NCBI GenBank assembly: GCA_017625835.1
Contig: JAGAKF010000049.1
Coordinates: forward strand, 1-63,750
Source of the DNA: Clostridia bacterium
Lineage (GTDB): Bacteria > Bacillota > Clostridia > Oscillospirales > Acutalibacteraceae
Reading direction: 5' to 3'
Length of the DNA stretch: 63,750 nt
Below, piece after piece: positions 40,028-48,476 of the stretch. The position numbers and the translations under genes are program-made. The number at the start of each line of letters is the position of its first letter. The stretch's first letter is position 1. The notes under the pieces are model-generated. The model was not told where the DNA came from, made no database searches, and saw only the letters and a list, made by a program, of their open reading frames with translations.

Positions 40028-41329
40028 ATGCGAATTTACGATATTATACACAAAAAACGTAACGGTGAAGAACTTACTGACGAGGAAATAAGATTCTTTG
40101 TTGCCGAAAGCGTTGGAAGTAAAATAAAAGATTATCAGATAACTGCTCTTCTTATGGCAGTATGCTTTAACGGTATGACCGAAAGAGAAACCGCCACCCT
40201 CACAATGGAAATGGCAAAGTCAGGCGATATGGTAGATTTATCAGAGATTGAAGGATATACCGTAGACAAGCACAGCACAGGCGGAGTCGGCGACAAAACG
40301 ACATTGATTGTAACGCCGATTGTTGCTTCACTTGGCGGTAAGGTTGCCAAAATGTCGGGCAGAGGACTTGGACATACAGGCGGTACTGTTGATAAGCTCG
40401 AATCCATAGAGGGCTTCCGCACAACACTTTCGGGTGATGAATTCCTGAACCAGGTTAATAAAATAGGACTCTGTGTTGTCGGTCAGTCGGGGGATCTTGC
40501 TCCTGCTGACAAAAAGTTTTATGCTCTGCGTAACGATACGGCTACCGTTGACTGCATACCGCTTATCGCTTCAAGTATAATGAGCAAAAAGCTTGCCGCA
40601 GGATCAAAGGGAATTGTACTCGACGTTAAAACAGGCAGTGGCGCTTTTATGAAAAGTGTCGAAGAGTCAGAGCAGCTTGCCGAAGCTATGGTTAAAATCG
40701 GTAAAGCAGCAGGACGAGATACGGTTGCTGTTATTACAAATATGGATATCCCTCTCGGCAATGCAGTCGGTAACTCCCTCGAGGTAATCGAAGCGGTCGA
40801 AACCCTCAAAGGAAACGGTGCAGAGGATCTTACAACAGTGTGCGTTGAGCTTGCTTCCAATATGCTTACTCTTGTCACAGGAAGAGATAAGGACGCGTGT
40901 ACCGAGCTTGCGAAAGACGCGATTGCCGACGGTTCCGCGCTTGAAAAATTAAAAGAAATGGTGCGTGAACAAGGCGGAAATCCCGAATGGATAGCCGATA
41001 CAGCACTTTTTCCGAAGGCAAAGCATAAGTGCGAAATAAAAGCAGAATCAGACGGCTATATAGAGCACATGGATGCCGAAAAAATAGGTGTTGCATCTCT
41101 TATGCTCGGAGCAGGAAGAAATACCAAAGAAGATGAACTTGATTTTTCAGCGGGAATAATCCTGCAGGCAAAAACAGGCGACAAAGTAATCGGTGGCGAA
41201 ACAATAGCTACTCTTTATGCAAATGACGAATCAAAGTTTGAATCTGCTGTGCAGAAATTCAACGAAGCAATTGAATTCTCGTCAGAGCCTGTTGAAAAGC
41301 AGAAACTTATTTATTCGGTAATAAGATAA
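40028..41329 (+). CDS. pdp: Pyrimidine-nucleoside phosphorylase
   Basis: A 433-residue phosphorylase that splits thymidine and uridine with phosphate. 'DKHSTGGVGDKTTLIVTPIV' near residue 80 is the family phosphate-binding signature, and 'KMSGRGLGHTGGTVDKLESI' follows. The C-terminal lobe is a lipoyl-like beta domain. Closer to Bacillus Pdp than to E. coli DeoA by length. RBS AAGAGGTGAT fixes the start at 40028. Confidence 0.92.
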   Translation: MRIYDIIHKKRNGEELTDEEIRFFVAESVGSKIKDYQITALLMAVCFNGMTERETATLTMEMAKSGDMVDLSEIEGYTVDKHSTGGVGDKTTLIVTPIVASLGGKVAKMSGRGLGHTGGTVDKLESIEGFRTTLSGDEFLNQVNKIGLCVVGQSGDLAPADKKFYALRNDTATVDCIPLIASSIMSKKLAAGSKGIVLDVKTGSGAFMKSVEESEQLAEAMVKIGKAAGRDTVAVITNMDIPLGNAVGNSLEVIEAVETLKGNGAEDLTTVCVELASNMLTLVTGRDKDACTELAKDAIADGSALEKLKEMVREQGGNPEWIADTALFPKAKHKCEIKAESDGYIEHMDAEKIGVASLMLGAGRNTKEDELDFSAGIILQAKTGDKVIGGETIATLYANDESKFESAVQKFNEAIEFSSEPVEKQKLIYSVIR

Positions 41330-41345
41330 TCAAAAGAAACAAAAA

Positions 41346-41381
41346 ACTTGCCGACAAGCTTTTGGTGGCTTCTCAGCAAGT
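41346..41381 (+). promoter_or_regulatory. Hairpin between the phosphorylase gene and a small membrane protein gene
   Basis: ACTTGC (41346-41351) pairs with GCAAGT (41376-41381) and an inner AAGC/GCTT adds to the stem. No T-run follows. It may limit read-through; weak evidence. Confidence 0.35.
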
Positions 41382-41401
41382 GATTACAAAGAGGTGTATA
41401 T

Positions 41402-41569
41402 ATGAACAATACAACGAAATTCAGCCTTATTTTCGCTTTGATAGGCTTGTTTGTGGGAATAATAATGTCGTTTGTAATAAACGGAAATCTTGTTATAGAC
41501 GCAATAATAGGCACCCTTGCGGGTGCCGTTGTGGGTTACTTTCTTAATTCTTTTGTTCTGAAAAAATAA
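41402..41569 (+). CDS. Small two-helix membrane protein (55 residues)
   Basis: Reads MNNTTKFSLIFALIGLFVGI... with two hydrophobic helices (about 8-26 and 31-52) joined by a short 'NGNL' turn and ending LKK. AGAGGTG is properly spaced before the ATG. The helices contain Gly spaced for close packing ('GTLAGAVVGYF'). Its 3' end overlaps the convergent deacylase gene by 26 bases. Function unknown. Confidence 0.65.
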   Translation: MNNTTKFSLIFALIGLFVGIIMSFVINGNLVIDAIIGTLAGAVVGYFLNSFVLKK

Positions 41570-42044
41570 GGTCGGCTGTTCTGCCGTTGATAAGTTTAAT
41601 CAGTGCGGAAGGAGAGACTTCAATCTGTGCTCCGACCTTACCTGCGCTTACGGCAACTGTTTCGAGCTTCGTAACGTCAAGATGAAATGTCGTTCTGAAT
41701 TGCTTTTTCATCCCGACGGGACTGCATCCGCCGTGAATGTATCCGGTCAGAGGCAGAAGTTCATCCTGTCTTATCATTTCAATGGATTTTTCGTTAACAG
41801 CCTTTGCAGCTTTCTTTAAATCAAGATGTTCTGCAACGGGTATAACGAATACATAATAATTTTTGCTTGTGGAGCGTGTTACAAGAGTTTTATAAACGGA
41901 GCTTACGTCCTTACCGACAAAGTTTGCAACAGTGACTCCGTCAGTCGGAATACCCTCACCGTGCGGATAAAAGTGCGGTGTATAGGGTATTTTTTTCTGC
42001 TCCAGGATACGCATAACGTTTGTTTTTTCTGTTTTCTGTGCCAT
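41544..42044 (-). CDS. ybaK: YbaK/EbsC family Cys-tRNA(Pro) deacylase
   Basis: A 166-residue trans-editing protein. 'YKTLVTRSTSKNYYVFVIPV' and 'LTGYIHGGCSPVGMKKQFRT' are characteristic, with the catalytic-site Lys equivalent in 'VYKTL'. YbaK removes Cys mischarged on tRNA-Pro. Full length. It lies five bases after alr in the same minus-strand operon. Confidence 0.9.
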   Translation of the reverse strand: MAQKTEKTNVMRILEQKKIPYTPHFYPHGEGIPTDGVTVANFVGKDVSSVYKTLVTRSTSKNYYVFVIPVAEHLDLKKAAKAVNEKSIEMIRQDELLPLTGYIHGGCSPVGMKKQFRTTFHLDVTKLETVAVSAGKVGAQIEVSPSALIKLINGRTADLIFSEQKN

Positions 42045-42048
42045 AAAA

Positions 42049-43221
42049 TCACTCTAAATAGTCAACGATTTTTACTGTTTTGCCGTTGCGGATATAAACT
42101 CTCGGTACGCGTCGAGTAATGCAGCAAAGGAACTCGTAATTGAATCTGCCCGAGATTTCACCGATTTCCTCGCAGGAGATAAAATCGTCTCCGTCGCGGC
42201 CGACAAGCGTTACATTATCACCGATAAGAACATCGGGGATATCTGTAACATCAACCATAAACTGGTCCATACATACTCTGCCGACGATTTTTGCACGCTT
42301 GCCGTGAATAAGAACAGAGCCTTTGTTTGAAAGCTGTCGGGGATATCCGTCGGCATAGCCTACGGGAATGGTTGCTATAACTGTTGGTTTTTCAGCAACG
42401 TAAGTTGAACCATAGCTTACAGTATCGCCTTTGTTGATGGTTTTGACGTTAATTACGACACTGTGAAGCTCCATAGCGGGTTTGATGTCAAGATTTTCCT
42501 TTTTAACTTCATCGGAAGGGTAAAGACCGTAAGTGATAATACCGCTACGGACCATATTGAGAAAATCATCCTGCACGTCAATAATAGCTGCGCTGTTGCA
42601 GATATGCTTTATAGGAATATTTATCCCGAGAGCCTCAAGCTTTTCAACGAAATCTTTGAAAAGAGCACGCTGAGCGTTCATTGAAGTTTTATCCTCAAAA
42701 TCAGCACAGGCAAAGTGAGTGAAAATTCCGTCAATTGCAATATTTGAAAGTTCAGAAATACGTCGGATTTCTTCAATGCTTTCGTCGTTCGGGATATATC
42801 CGATTCTGCCCATACCCGTATCAACCTTGATGTGGATATGTGCCGTTGTATCCATCAGCTTTGCCGCTTCGTTAAGGCTTTTTGCGATGCCGTACTGGAA
42901 AACGGTGAGCATTATGTCGTTACGGATAATTGTTTCAAACTGATTCGGGAAAACAAAGTCGAGAATCAGAATGGGCTTCGTAATACCTGCACGTCTTAAA
43001 GCAAGCGCTTCTCCGACAGTCGCAACGGCGAAACCGTAGGTGCCGATTTCGCTGAGCGCTTTTGTAACCTCAATCGCACCGTGACCGTAAGCGTCTGCTT
43101 TTACAACGGGCATAACCTTTGTATCTTTGCCGACTTTTTCTATTATTTTTTTTGTGTTGTTACAGATTCTGTCAAGGTCAATCCTTAAATAGACTCTGTT
43201 AAGATAGTCAAGACTGCTCAA
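42049..43221 (-). CDS. alr: Alanine racemase
   Basis: A 390-residue fold-type III PLP enzyme making D-alanine for peptidoglycan. PLP lysine is in 'MPVVKADAYGHGA' near residue 41; the catalytic Tyr is in 'VSYGSTYVAEKP'; 'IPVGYADGYPR' is also conserved. I take TTG at 43221 as the start because AGGGG is eight bases upstream; GTG at 43230 directly abuts that RBS. It is preceded by the cyclophilin gene in the same direction. Confidence 0.93.
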   Translation of the reverse strand: MSSLDYLNRVYLRIDLDRICNNTKKIIEKVGKDTKVMPVVKADAYGHGAIEVTKALSEIGTYGFAVATVGEALALRRAGITKPILILDFVFPNQFETIIRNDIMLTVFQYGIAKSLNEAAKLMDTTAHIHIKVDTGMGRIGYIPNDESIEEIRRISELSNIAIDGIFTHFACADFEDKTSMNAQRALFKDFVEKLEALGINIPIKHICNSAAIIDVQDDFLNMVRSGIITYGLYPSDEVKKENLDIKPAMELHSVVINVKTINKGDTVSYGSTYVAEKPTVIATIPVGYADGYPRQLSNKGSVLIHGKRAKIVGRVCMDQFMVDVTDIPDVLIGDNVTLVGRDGDDFISCEEIGEISGRFNYEFLCCITRRVPRVYIRNGKTVKIVDYLE

Positions 43222-43233
43222 AAGAAGCACCCC

Positions 43234-43842
43234 TTAGTCAATTACTTTGATTGTTTCAATTACAGGCCTCTGGTCTTCAGGAATAGAATCAGAAACAGGT
43301 GTGTTTTCGCAGATTTTATCAACGATATCCATACCTTCTGTGATACAGCCGAAAGCAGCATACTGTCTGTCAAGACCGCTTGCGGTCATATCATTAAGGC
43401 AGATGAAAAACTGTGATGATGCGCTATCATAATCTACGGGTGTACGTGCCATCGAAATGACACCGCGCTTGTGCTTTATATTATTCTGCACACCGTTGAT
43501 TTCAAATTCGCCCTTGATTGTTTTTTCTGAACCGCCTCTGCCGTCACCGTCGGGGTCGCCGCCCTGAAGAACAAAGTCTTCAACATAACGGTGCATTCCG
43601 ATACCGTCATAAAATCCGCTTTCAGCGAGCTCAATAAAGTTTGCTACGGTTATCGGAGCCTGGTCGGGATAGAGCTCGATTTTAAGTGTGCCGTAGTCCT
43701 TGATAACCATTTCAACGTGGCGGACAGCTGCAGTACTCTGTGTCGGGGTTGTGCTTGGTTCAGACTCCTTGTCTGCACCGCAACCAACGAAAGCTGTGAG
43801 TACAAATGCCATACATAAAACTAAACATAATATCTTTTTCAT
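43234..43842 (-). CDS. Cyclophilin-type peptidyl-prolyl isomerase lipoprotein
   Basis: A 202-residue lipoprotein. 'MKKILCLVLCMAFVLTAFVG' is the signal and the lipobox ends at the Cys of 'FVGCG'. After a Thr/Ser linker, the cyclophilin domain shows 'GFYDGIGMHRYVEDFVLQGG' and 'RGVISMARTPVDYDSASSQF'. The canonical Arg and Phe/Gln active-site positions are largely kept. It helps fold exported proteins on the outer face of the membrane. Confidence 0.92.
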   Translation of the reverse strand: MKKILCLVLCMAFVLTAFVGCGADKESEPSTTPTQSTAAVRHVEMVIKDYGTLKIELYPDQAPITVANFIELAESGFYDGIGMHRYVEDFVLQGGDPDGDGRGGSEKTIKGEFEINGVQNNIKHKRGVISMARTPVDYDSASSQFFICLNDMTASGLDRQYAAFGCITEGMDIVDKICENTPVSDSIPEDQRPVIETIKVID

Positions 43843-43873
43843 AAAATTGCACCTCGGTTATAGATTAAATAAT

Positions 43874-43902
43874 ATTATACCATACGGCTAACTTATAGAC
43901 AA
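43874..43902 (-). promoter_or_regulatory. Promoter of the cyclophilin-alr-ybaK operon
   Basis: Minus strand TTGTCT (43902-43897), 17 bases, TATAAT (43879-43874). Its -35 overlaps that of the divergent promoter by four bases. Confidence 0.7.
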
Positions 43903-43923
43903 GTAAATTTTTTGTGATATAAT
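43895..43923 (+). promoter_or_regulatory. Promoter of the PflX-like radical SAM gene
   Basis: TAGACA (43895-43900), 17 bases, TATAAT (43918-43923). Leader of only about 12 bases before the ATG at 43942. Confidence 0.7.
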
Positions 43924-43941
43924 AGCTGTCGGGGTGTAAGT

Positions 43942-44817
43942 ATGTTTATTTGTAATTCGTGTCCGCGAAAATGTAATATAGACCGTGAACAAAAAACAGG
44001 CGTTTGCGGTGCTCCCGAAAAATATAAGCTTGCAAGGGCGGCTCTTCATTTCTGGGAAGAACCGTGCATCAGCGGAGAAAAGGGGAGCGGAACGGTTTTC
44101 TTTTCAGGCTGTTCTCTTAAATGCGTTTTCTGCCAGAATTTTGAAATCAGCAGGAATGCTTTCGGCAAAGAGATTTCTGAAGAAAGATTGATTGAAATTT
44201 TCAAAGAGCTTGAAGCACAGGGCGCACATAATATTAACCTTGTGAATCCGACGCATTATTCTCACCAACTCTCTCAGACTCTGAAAAAGTATAAACCGCA
44301 GATTCCCGTAGTCTGGAATACGGGCGGATACGACAGCGTTGAAAGCCTCCAAAAGCTTGACGGTCTTGCAGACATATATCTTGCGGATATTAAATATGTA
44401 AGCGAATCTGTTGCGAAAAAGTACAGCGGAGCTGAAAATTATTTTTCTGTCGCATCCGAAGCGGTGCTTGAAATGCAGAGACAGGTTGGCGGCAATGTGT
44501 TTGATGAATACGGCATAATGCAGAAGGGGCTGATTATCCGCCACCTTGTTTTACCGGGTAATGTCAGCCAGGCGATGAGGGTTATGGATTGGATAAAAGC
44601 AAATCTTCCTGAAGATACCGTGCTCAGCCTTATGAGCCAGTACACACCCTGCGGAAAAGCCTCGGAGTATCCGACAATCAACCGTAAGTTAAGTGTCAGG
44701 GAATACGATATGGTGCTTGATTATGCGGAGAAATTGGGCTTTGAGGATGTTTTTATTCAGGAAATTGATTCGTCATCAACTGAGTTTATACCTGATTTTG
44801 ACCTGAGCGGGATATAA
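43942..44817 (+). CDS. PflX-like radical SAM protein
   Basis: A 291-residue radical SAM protein similar to pyruvate formate-lyase activating enzymes. It has an N-terminal 'CNSCPRKCNID' cluster-like motif plus 'GVCG', then the SAM cluster 'FSGCSLKCVFCQN' (CxxxCxxC) near residue 56-68. 'NLVNPTHYSHQL' is typical of the PflX (COG1313) group, whose substrate is unknown. No glycyl-radical enzyme gene is adjacent. Confidence 0.85.
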   Translation: MFICNSCPRKCNIDREQKTGVCGAPEKYKLARAALHFWEEPCISGEKGSGTVFFSGCSLKCVFCQNFEISRNAFGKEISEERLIEIFKELEAQGAHNINLVNPTHYSHQLSQTLKKYKPQIPVVWNTGGYDSVESLQKLDGLADIYLADIKYVSESVAKKYSGAENYFSVASEAVLEMQRQVGGNVFDEYGIMQKGLIIRHLVLPGNVSQAMRVMDWIKANLPEDTVLSLMSQYTPCGKASEYPTINRKLSVREYDMVLDYAEKLGFEDVFIQEIDSSSTEFIPDFDLSGI

Positions 44818-44821
44818 GTAT

Positions 44822-44850
44822 TTGACTTTTGTGAATAATAATATTATAAT
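44822..44850 (+). promoter_or_regulatory. Promoter of the small dockerin protein gene
   Basis: TTGACT (44822-44827), 17 bases, TATAAT (44845-44850). Confidence 0.75.
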
Positions 44851-44882
44851 AAAACAAGATCTAATTACGGAGGAATTAATAT

Positions 44883-45566
44883 ATGAAAAAGTTCAGCAGA
44901 ATTATTTCTGTTTTTATGGTGCTTGTGATTATGTCATCACTTTTCACCTTTAACAGTTCAGCTGCATCAATCAAGAAAATCGAAGTTGTAACGGTGCCGA
45001 CAAAGACAACGTTTGTCAAGGGTACGGATTGGGATTACGGCCATTGGACCTATCCTGAAGGAGAAGGATTCGGCGAATTTACTCCTGATGAGAAAAATAT
45101 TTCCTTTATGCATCAGGGCGGATATTTCTCACGTTATCAGGACAGAGGAATGCTCGATATGAACGGCCTTGTAGTTAAGGTTACTTACAGCGACGGCAAA
45201 ACCAAGAACATTGCATACAAAGAAACTAAGCATAGCAACGGTGTTGTAGAGCAGAACATTTATTTTTCACCGCAGGGCGGAGAATTCAAGCTTGGTGAAA
45301 ATATAATCGAAGTTTATTTCCTTGAAGCATACGATGTTTACGCAACATATAAAATAAACATTGTTGAAGATGAACCGTCTGTTTCAAAGGGTGATGTTAA
45401 CTCAGATAAGAAGATTAACTCAACAGACGCTCTTATGGTTTTACAGCATTCAGTAAAATTAATCACACTTACTTCTGCACAGATTACTGTTGCAGATATG
45501 AACAGCGACAATAAAATCAACAGCCTTGATGCTCTTGTAATTCTTCAGAAGAGTGTAGGTATGTAA
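44883..45566 (+). CDS. Secreted Ig-like protein with C-terminal type I dockerin
   Basis: A 227-residue exported protein: signal peptide (1-28), one beta domain (about 29-160) with a Big3-like look ('VTVPTKTTFVKG', 'DMNGLVVKVTYSDGKTKNI'), and a dockerin at about 168-227. Its two calcium loops read 'DVNSDKKINSTDALMVLQ' and 'DMNSDNKINSLDALVILQ', with Asp/Asn at ligand positions 1, 3, 5, 9 and 12. It should dock onto a cohesin. No catalytic domain is seen, so it may be a structural or binding part. Confidence 0.82.
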   Translation: MKKFSRIISVFMVLVIMSSLFTFNSSAASIKKIEVVTVPTKTTFVKGTDWDYGHWTYPEGEGFGEFTPDEKNISFMHQGGYFSRYQDRGMLDMNGLVVKVTYSDGKTKNIAYKETKHSNGVVEQNIYFSPQGGEFKLGENIIEVYFLEAYDVYATYKINIVEDEPSVSKGDVNSDKKINSTDALMVLQHSVKLITLTSAQITVADMNSDNKINSLDALVILQKSVGM

Positions 45567-45574
45567 TAACTTCT

Positions 45575-45602
45575 AAACGGCATAATTTTTATTATGCCGT
45601 TT
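45575..45602 (+). terminator. Terminator of the small dockerin gene
   Basis: AAACGGCATAAT (45575-45586) with ATTATGCCGTTT (45591-45602), loop TTTT, then TTT. Confidence 0.9.
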
Positions 45603-45647
45603 TTTAGCATTCTTGAATATTCTGATTCAGAAAATGGTGAGCTTTTT

Positions 45648-46775
45648 ATGAATACTTATGCTGTTTTTAAAGCAGATAATTATGAGGACGAAGTCCTTTT
45701 TGAAACGGTGTCAAAGCACTTTGAAGCGCACGATATAAAATCTAAAATACCTCACGGGGCAAAGGTTCTTCTCAAACCCAATCTCGTTGCGGATAAAGAT
45801 GCGGCGTTTTCAGTAACGACAAACCCTCGGTTTGTTTTTGCGATTATAAAATATTTAAAACAAATCGGAGTTGAGGATATTACCGTTGCCGACTGTCCCG
45901 GTGGCGCATTGCTGTTATTTTCTGAAATGGTTGATGTATACGAAAAAACAGGATATTCATTTTTGTCGGAGTTTGCAATGCTGAATACGGATTTTGAAAG
46001 CAGTGACGTTGCTTCCCCTAACGGAAGTGTGAATCCAAAATTCAATATCATTAATGCTATCAGTGATGCGGATTATATCATTAATGTTCCGAAGCTTAAA
46101 ACGCACAATATGACTTGCATTACTGCGGGTGTCAAAAATCTTTTCGGTTCTATACCCGGATTGCAGAAACCTGCTTTCCATGCGAAATATCCTGCGATAA
46201 AGGATTTTTCTAATATGCTCGTTGAGCTTGCGCAGACGGTAAAGCCCGATTTTACTATCGTAGATGCTATCGACATAATGGAAGGTAACGGACCGACCAA
46301 CGGCAAGAAAAGACATTTAGGCTTGACTTTCTCTTCGTGCGATGTTTTCGGACTTGATGCTTTTATTTTGGAACTGCTGGGAATTCACGAGGATTTAGTA
46401 GCCACGGTTTCAGCGTCAAAGCAAAAGGGGCTCATTAACCGTCATGGCGAGAAGATCGGCGATACTGATTTTAAAATTGATAAACCGATTTTATTGCCTG
46501 CTTCATTCAGTGCGACTTCAGGACTCGGTAAGCTGACGGCAAAAACTAAAACTCTTGCCGAAAAAGCAGTTGCGGCTGTTCTGATGAGCTATCCGCAGAT
46601 GAACGAAAATTGTGTGCTTTGCAAAAAGTGTATTGTTACCTGCCCGAAGCGTGCACTTAAGATTGAAAATAAAAAGATTGTACTCAATAAAAAGCTGTGT
46701 ATCGGATGCCTTTGCTGTGACGAGGTTTGTCCCAACGGAGCGGTTGATATAAAGAAAAAAATTAAAACAAGGTGA
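45648..46775 (+). CDS. DUF362 protein with two [4Fe-4S] ferredoxin motifs
   Basis: A 375-residue protein. Residues about 1-290 are a DUF362 domain ('KVLLKPNLVADKDAAFSVTT', 'INVPKLKTHNMTCITAGVKN', 'FTIVDAIDIMEGNGPTNGK'). The C-terminus has 'CVLCKKCIVTCP' and 'CIGCLCCDEVCP', two cubane-cluster motifs. DUF362 function is unknown; the set suggests electron transfer to a small-molecule reaction. ATG 45648 has GGTGAG upstream; earlier in-frame ATG lies in the preceding terminator. It is followed after eight bases by a radical SAM gene. Confidence 0.85.
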   Translation: MNTYAVFKADNYEDEVLFETVSKHFEAHDIKSKIPHGAKVLLKPNLVADKDAAFSVTTNPRFVFAIIKYLKQIGVEDITVADCPGGALLLFSEMVDVYEKTGYSFLSEFAMLNTDFESSDVASPNGSVNPKFNIINAISDADYIINVPKLKTHNMTCITAGVKNLFGSIPGLQKPAFHAKYPAIKDFSNMLVELAQTVKPDFTIVDAIDIMEGNGPTNGKKRHLGLTFSSCDVFGLDAFILELLGIHEDLVATVSASKQKGLINRHGEKIGDTDFKIDKPILLPASFSATSGLGKLTAKTKTLAEKAVAAVLMSYPQMNENCVLCKKCIVTCPKRALKIENKKIVLNKKLCIGCLCCDEVCPNGAVDIKKKIKTR

Positions 46776-46783
46776 GACTTATA

Positions 46784-48268
46784 ATGAGAATTATGTTTGT
46801 TCAGCCTTCTGCAGGATTTATGATAAGAGGAACAACGTATCCTGTTTGCAGAAGCTTAATGGTAACAGCATCATATATGAAATCCCTTGGCCACGAAGTG
46901 CTTGTTTTTGACCGATGTGTTGATTTCCGAAAGGCAGAAAAGGTTTTTGCTTCCTTTAAGCCTCAACTTGTTATGCTCTATGCTCCGCCCACGGCATCTC
47001 TGAAGGATGCAATGGAAATTTCAGTCCTTGCAAAGAATAACGGATGTACCGTTGTCTGGGGCGAGGTTGTTGCCGCTGCTTTTTCGGAGCAGATTGTCGG
47101 CAACGGATACGCTGATTTTGTTATTACTGGCGAAACAGAAACAAAGCTCAGGCGCCTTATTGAAGAAATCCGAAACAATAAAGATTTTACGTCGGTTTCG
47201 GGTCTGACTTTTATGAACGGGTCAGGGGTTGCTACAACTCCAAATGTCAACGACTCGGATCTTGAGGCAATCCCGAAGATTGACTGGGATCTTATAAACG
47301 TTGAAAAGTGCTTCAGAAAGTTCCCGCATTGTGAAAAAATGCTTTATATGTACACTTCAAGAGGCTGTCCTTTTAAATGTACATATTGCTACAATACGAT
47401 GTTTTATAATTCTCAGCACAGAAAACGTCCGATCCGCTATGTTCTTGAAGAAATAAAATATCTCGAAGAAAAATACGGGCTTGACGGTGTCAATTTTTCC
47501 GACGAGCTTCTTCTGCTCGATGATGGGGAGGTAGAAGAAATTACGCGATTCAGAACTCAGAATAATCTGAAGTTTTTCTGGGGTGCTGAAACCCGTGCCG
47601 ATGCGTACAAGGATATCAAAAAGCTAAGGAAAATGTACGATTCGGGTTGCCGTTGGCTTATGCTTGGTCTTGAGACGGGTAGCGAAGAAACCCGTAAACG
47701 CATAAACAAACCGATGGATAAGGAAGTTATCAGAAATTTTGTCGATATGTGCACGCAGGTCGGCATAAGTACTTTCGGCTCGTTTATAATCGGTTTCCCT
47801 GATGAAACTGAAAAACAGCTGAAAGAAACGGTTGAGTTTGCGCTGACGCTGAATGTCGATGCCTTCCTGTTTAACTATTATGTAGTAATTCCGAAAACTC
47901 CGATGGGTAACGAACTCATTGAAAATAATATAATCGATATGGACGAAACATTTTTGTCGTCAAAGGCATCGCATCAGATACAAAGTCTTTCGCAGAATTA
48001 TTCGAAAATTTCTGACCGTGATCTCAAAGTTGTAAAAAGCTATTTCGACTGGATAACGTTTACAAGGAAAAAGAAAGAAGCAGCATCGAAAAATATGTTT
48101 ATATCAAAAGCGATTGATGTGCTTTCTCACTTTGCCGAAGGCGGTATAAAAAATGCTGTTGTCAACGTATGGGGAGCGGCAAAAACTTTTTTGACTGTTG
48201 TTTTCTATTCCACAATGTTTCCGAAGATAAAAAAGAAATACGGTCTTTATAACGTAAACAAAAAGTGA
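46784..48268 (+). CDS. B12-binding-domain-type radical SAM protein
   Basis: A 494-residue protein with an N-terminal cobalamin-binding-like Rossmann domain (about 1-135) and a radical SAM domain with 'SRGCPFKCTYCYN' (CxxxCxxC) near residue 190. The DxHxxG cobalamin ligand motif is not seen in the N-terminal domain, so base-off B12 binding is doubtful. Family members methylate or rearrange lipids and secondary metabolites. The C-terminal ~90 residues end in hydrophobic segments, suggesting membrane contact. ATG 46784 is chosen because AAGGTGAG lies seven bases upstream. Confidence 0.83.
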   Translation: MRIMFVQPSAGFMIRGTTYPVCRSLMVTASYMKSLGHEVLVFDRCVDFRKAEKVFASFKPQLVMLYAPPTASLKDAMEISVLAKNNGCTVVWGEVVAAAFSEQIVGNGYADFVITGETETKLRRLIEEIRNNKDFTSVSGLTFMNGSGVATTPNVNDSDLEAIPKIDWDLINVEKCFRKFPHCEKMLYMYTSRGCPFKCTYCYNTMFYNSQHRKRPIRYVLEEIKYLEEKYGLDGVNFSDELLLLDDGEVEEITRFRTQNNLKFFWGAETRADAYKDIKKLRKMYDSGCRWLMLGLETGSEETRKRINKPMDKEVIRNFVDMCTQVGISTFGSFIIGFPDETEKQLKETVEFALTLNVDAFLFNYYVVIPKTPMGNELIENNIIDMDETFLSSKASHQIQSLSQNYSKISDRDLKVVKSYFDWITFTRKKKEAASKNMFISKAIDVLSHFAEGGIKNAVVNVWGAAKTFLTVVFYSTMFPKIKKKYGLYNVNKK

Positions 48269-48271
48269 TTA

Positions 48272-48305
48272 AAAACTGCTTGCACTAAAGAGTACAAGCA
48301 GTTTT
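48272..48305 (+). terminator. Terminator of the DUF362-radical SAM operon
   Basis: AAAACTGCTTG (48272-48282) with CAAGCAGTTTT (48295-48305), then GTTTTA. Confidence 0.82.
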
Positions 48306-48406
48306 GTTTTATTGTCTATCATTATTATCTCTTATTTATTATTTAAGAAATGCAAAATTATTGAAAAAAGCGACAATATTATTAAGGCTGACAAGTTAAA
48401 GCAACA

Positions 48407-48434
48407 TTGACATTTTTTGAATTAGTGATAAAAT
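48407..48434 (+). promoter_or_regulatory. Promoter of the DUF5104-like gene
   Basis: TTGACA (48407-48412), 16 bases, TAAAAT (48429-48434). Confidence 0.7.
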
Positions 48435-48476
48435 GAGAGTGTAAATATTTTTGTAATTTTTAAGGAGGCAAAAATT

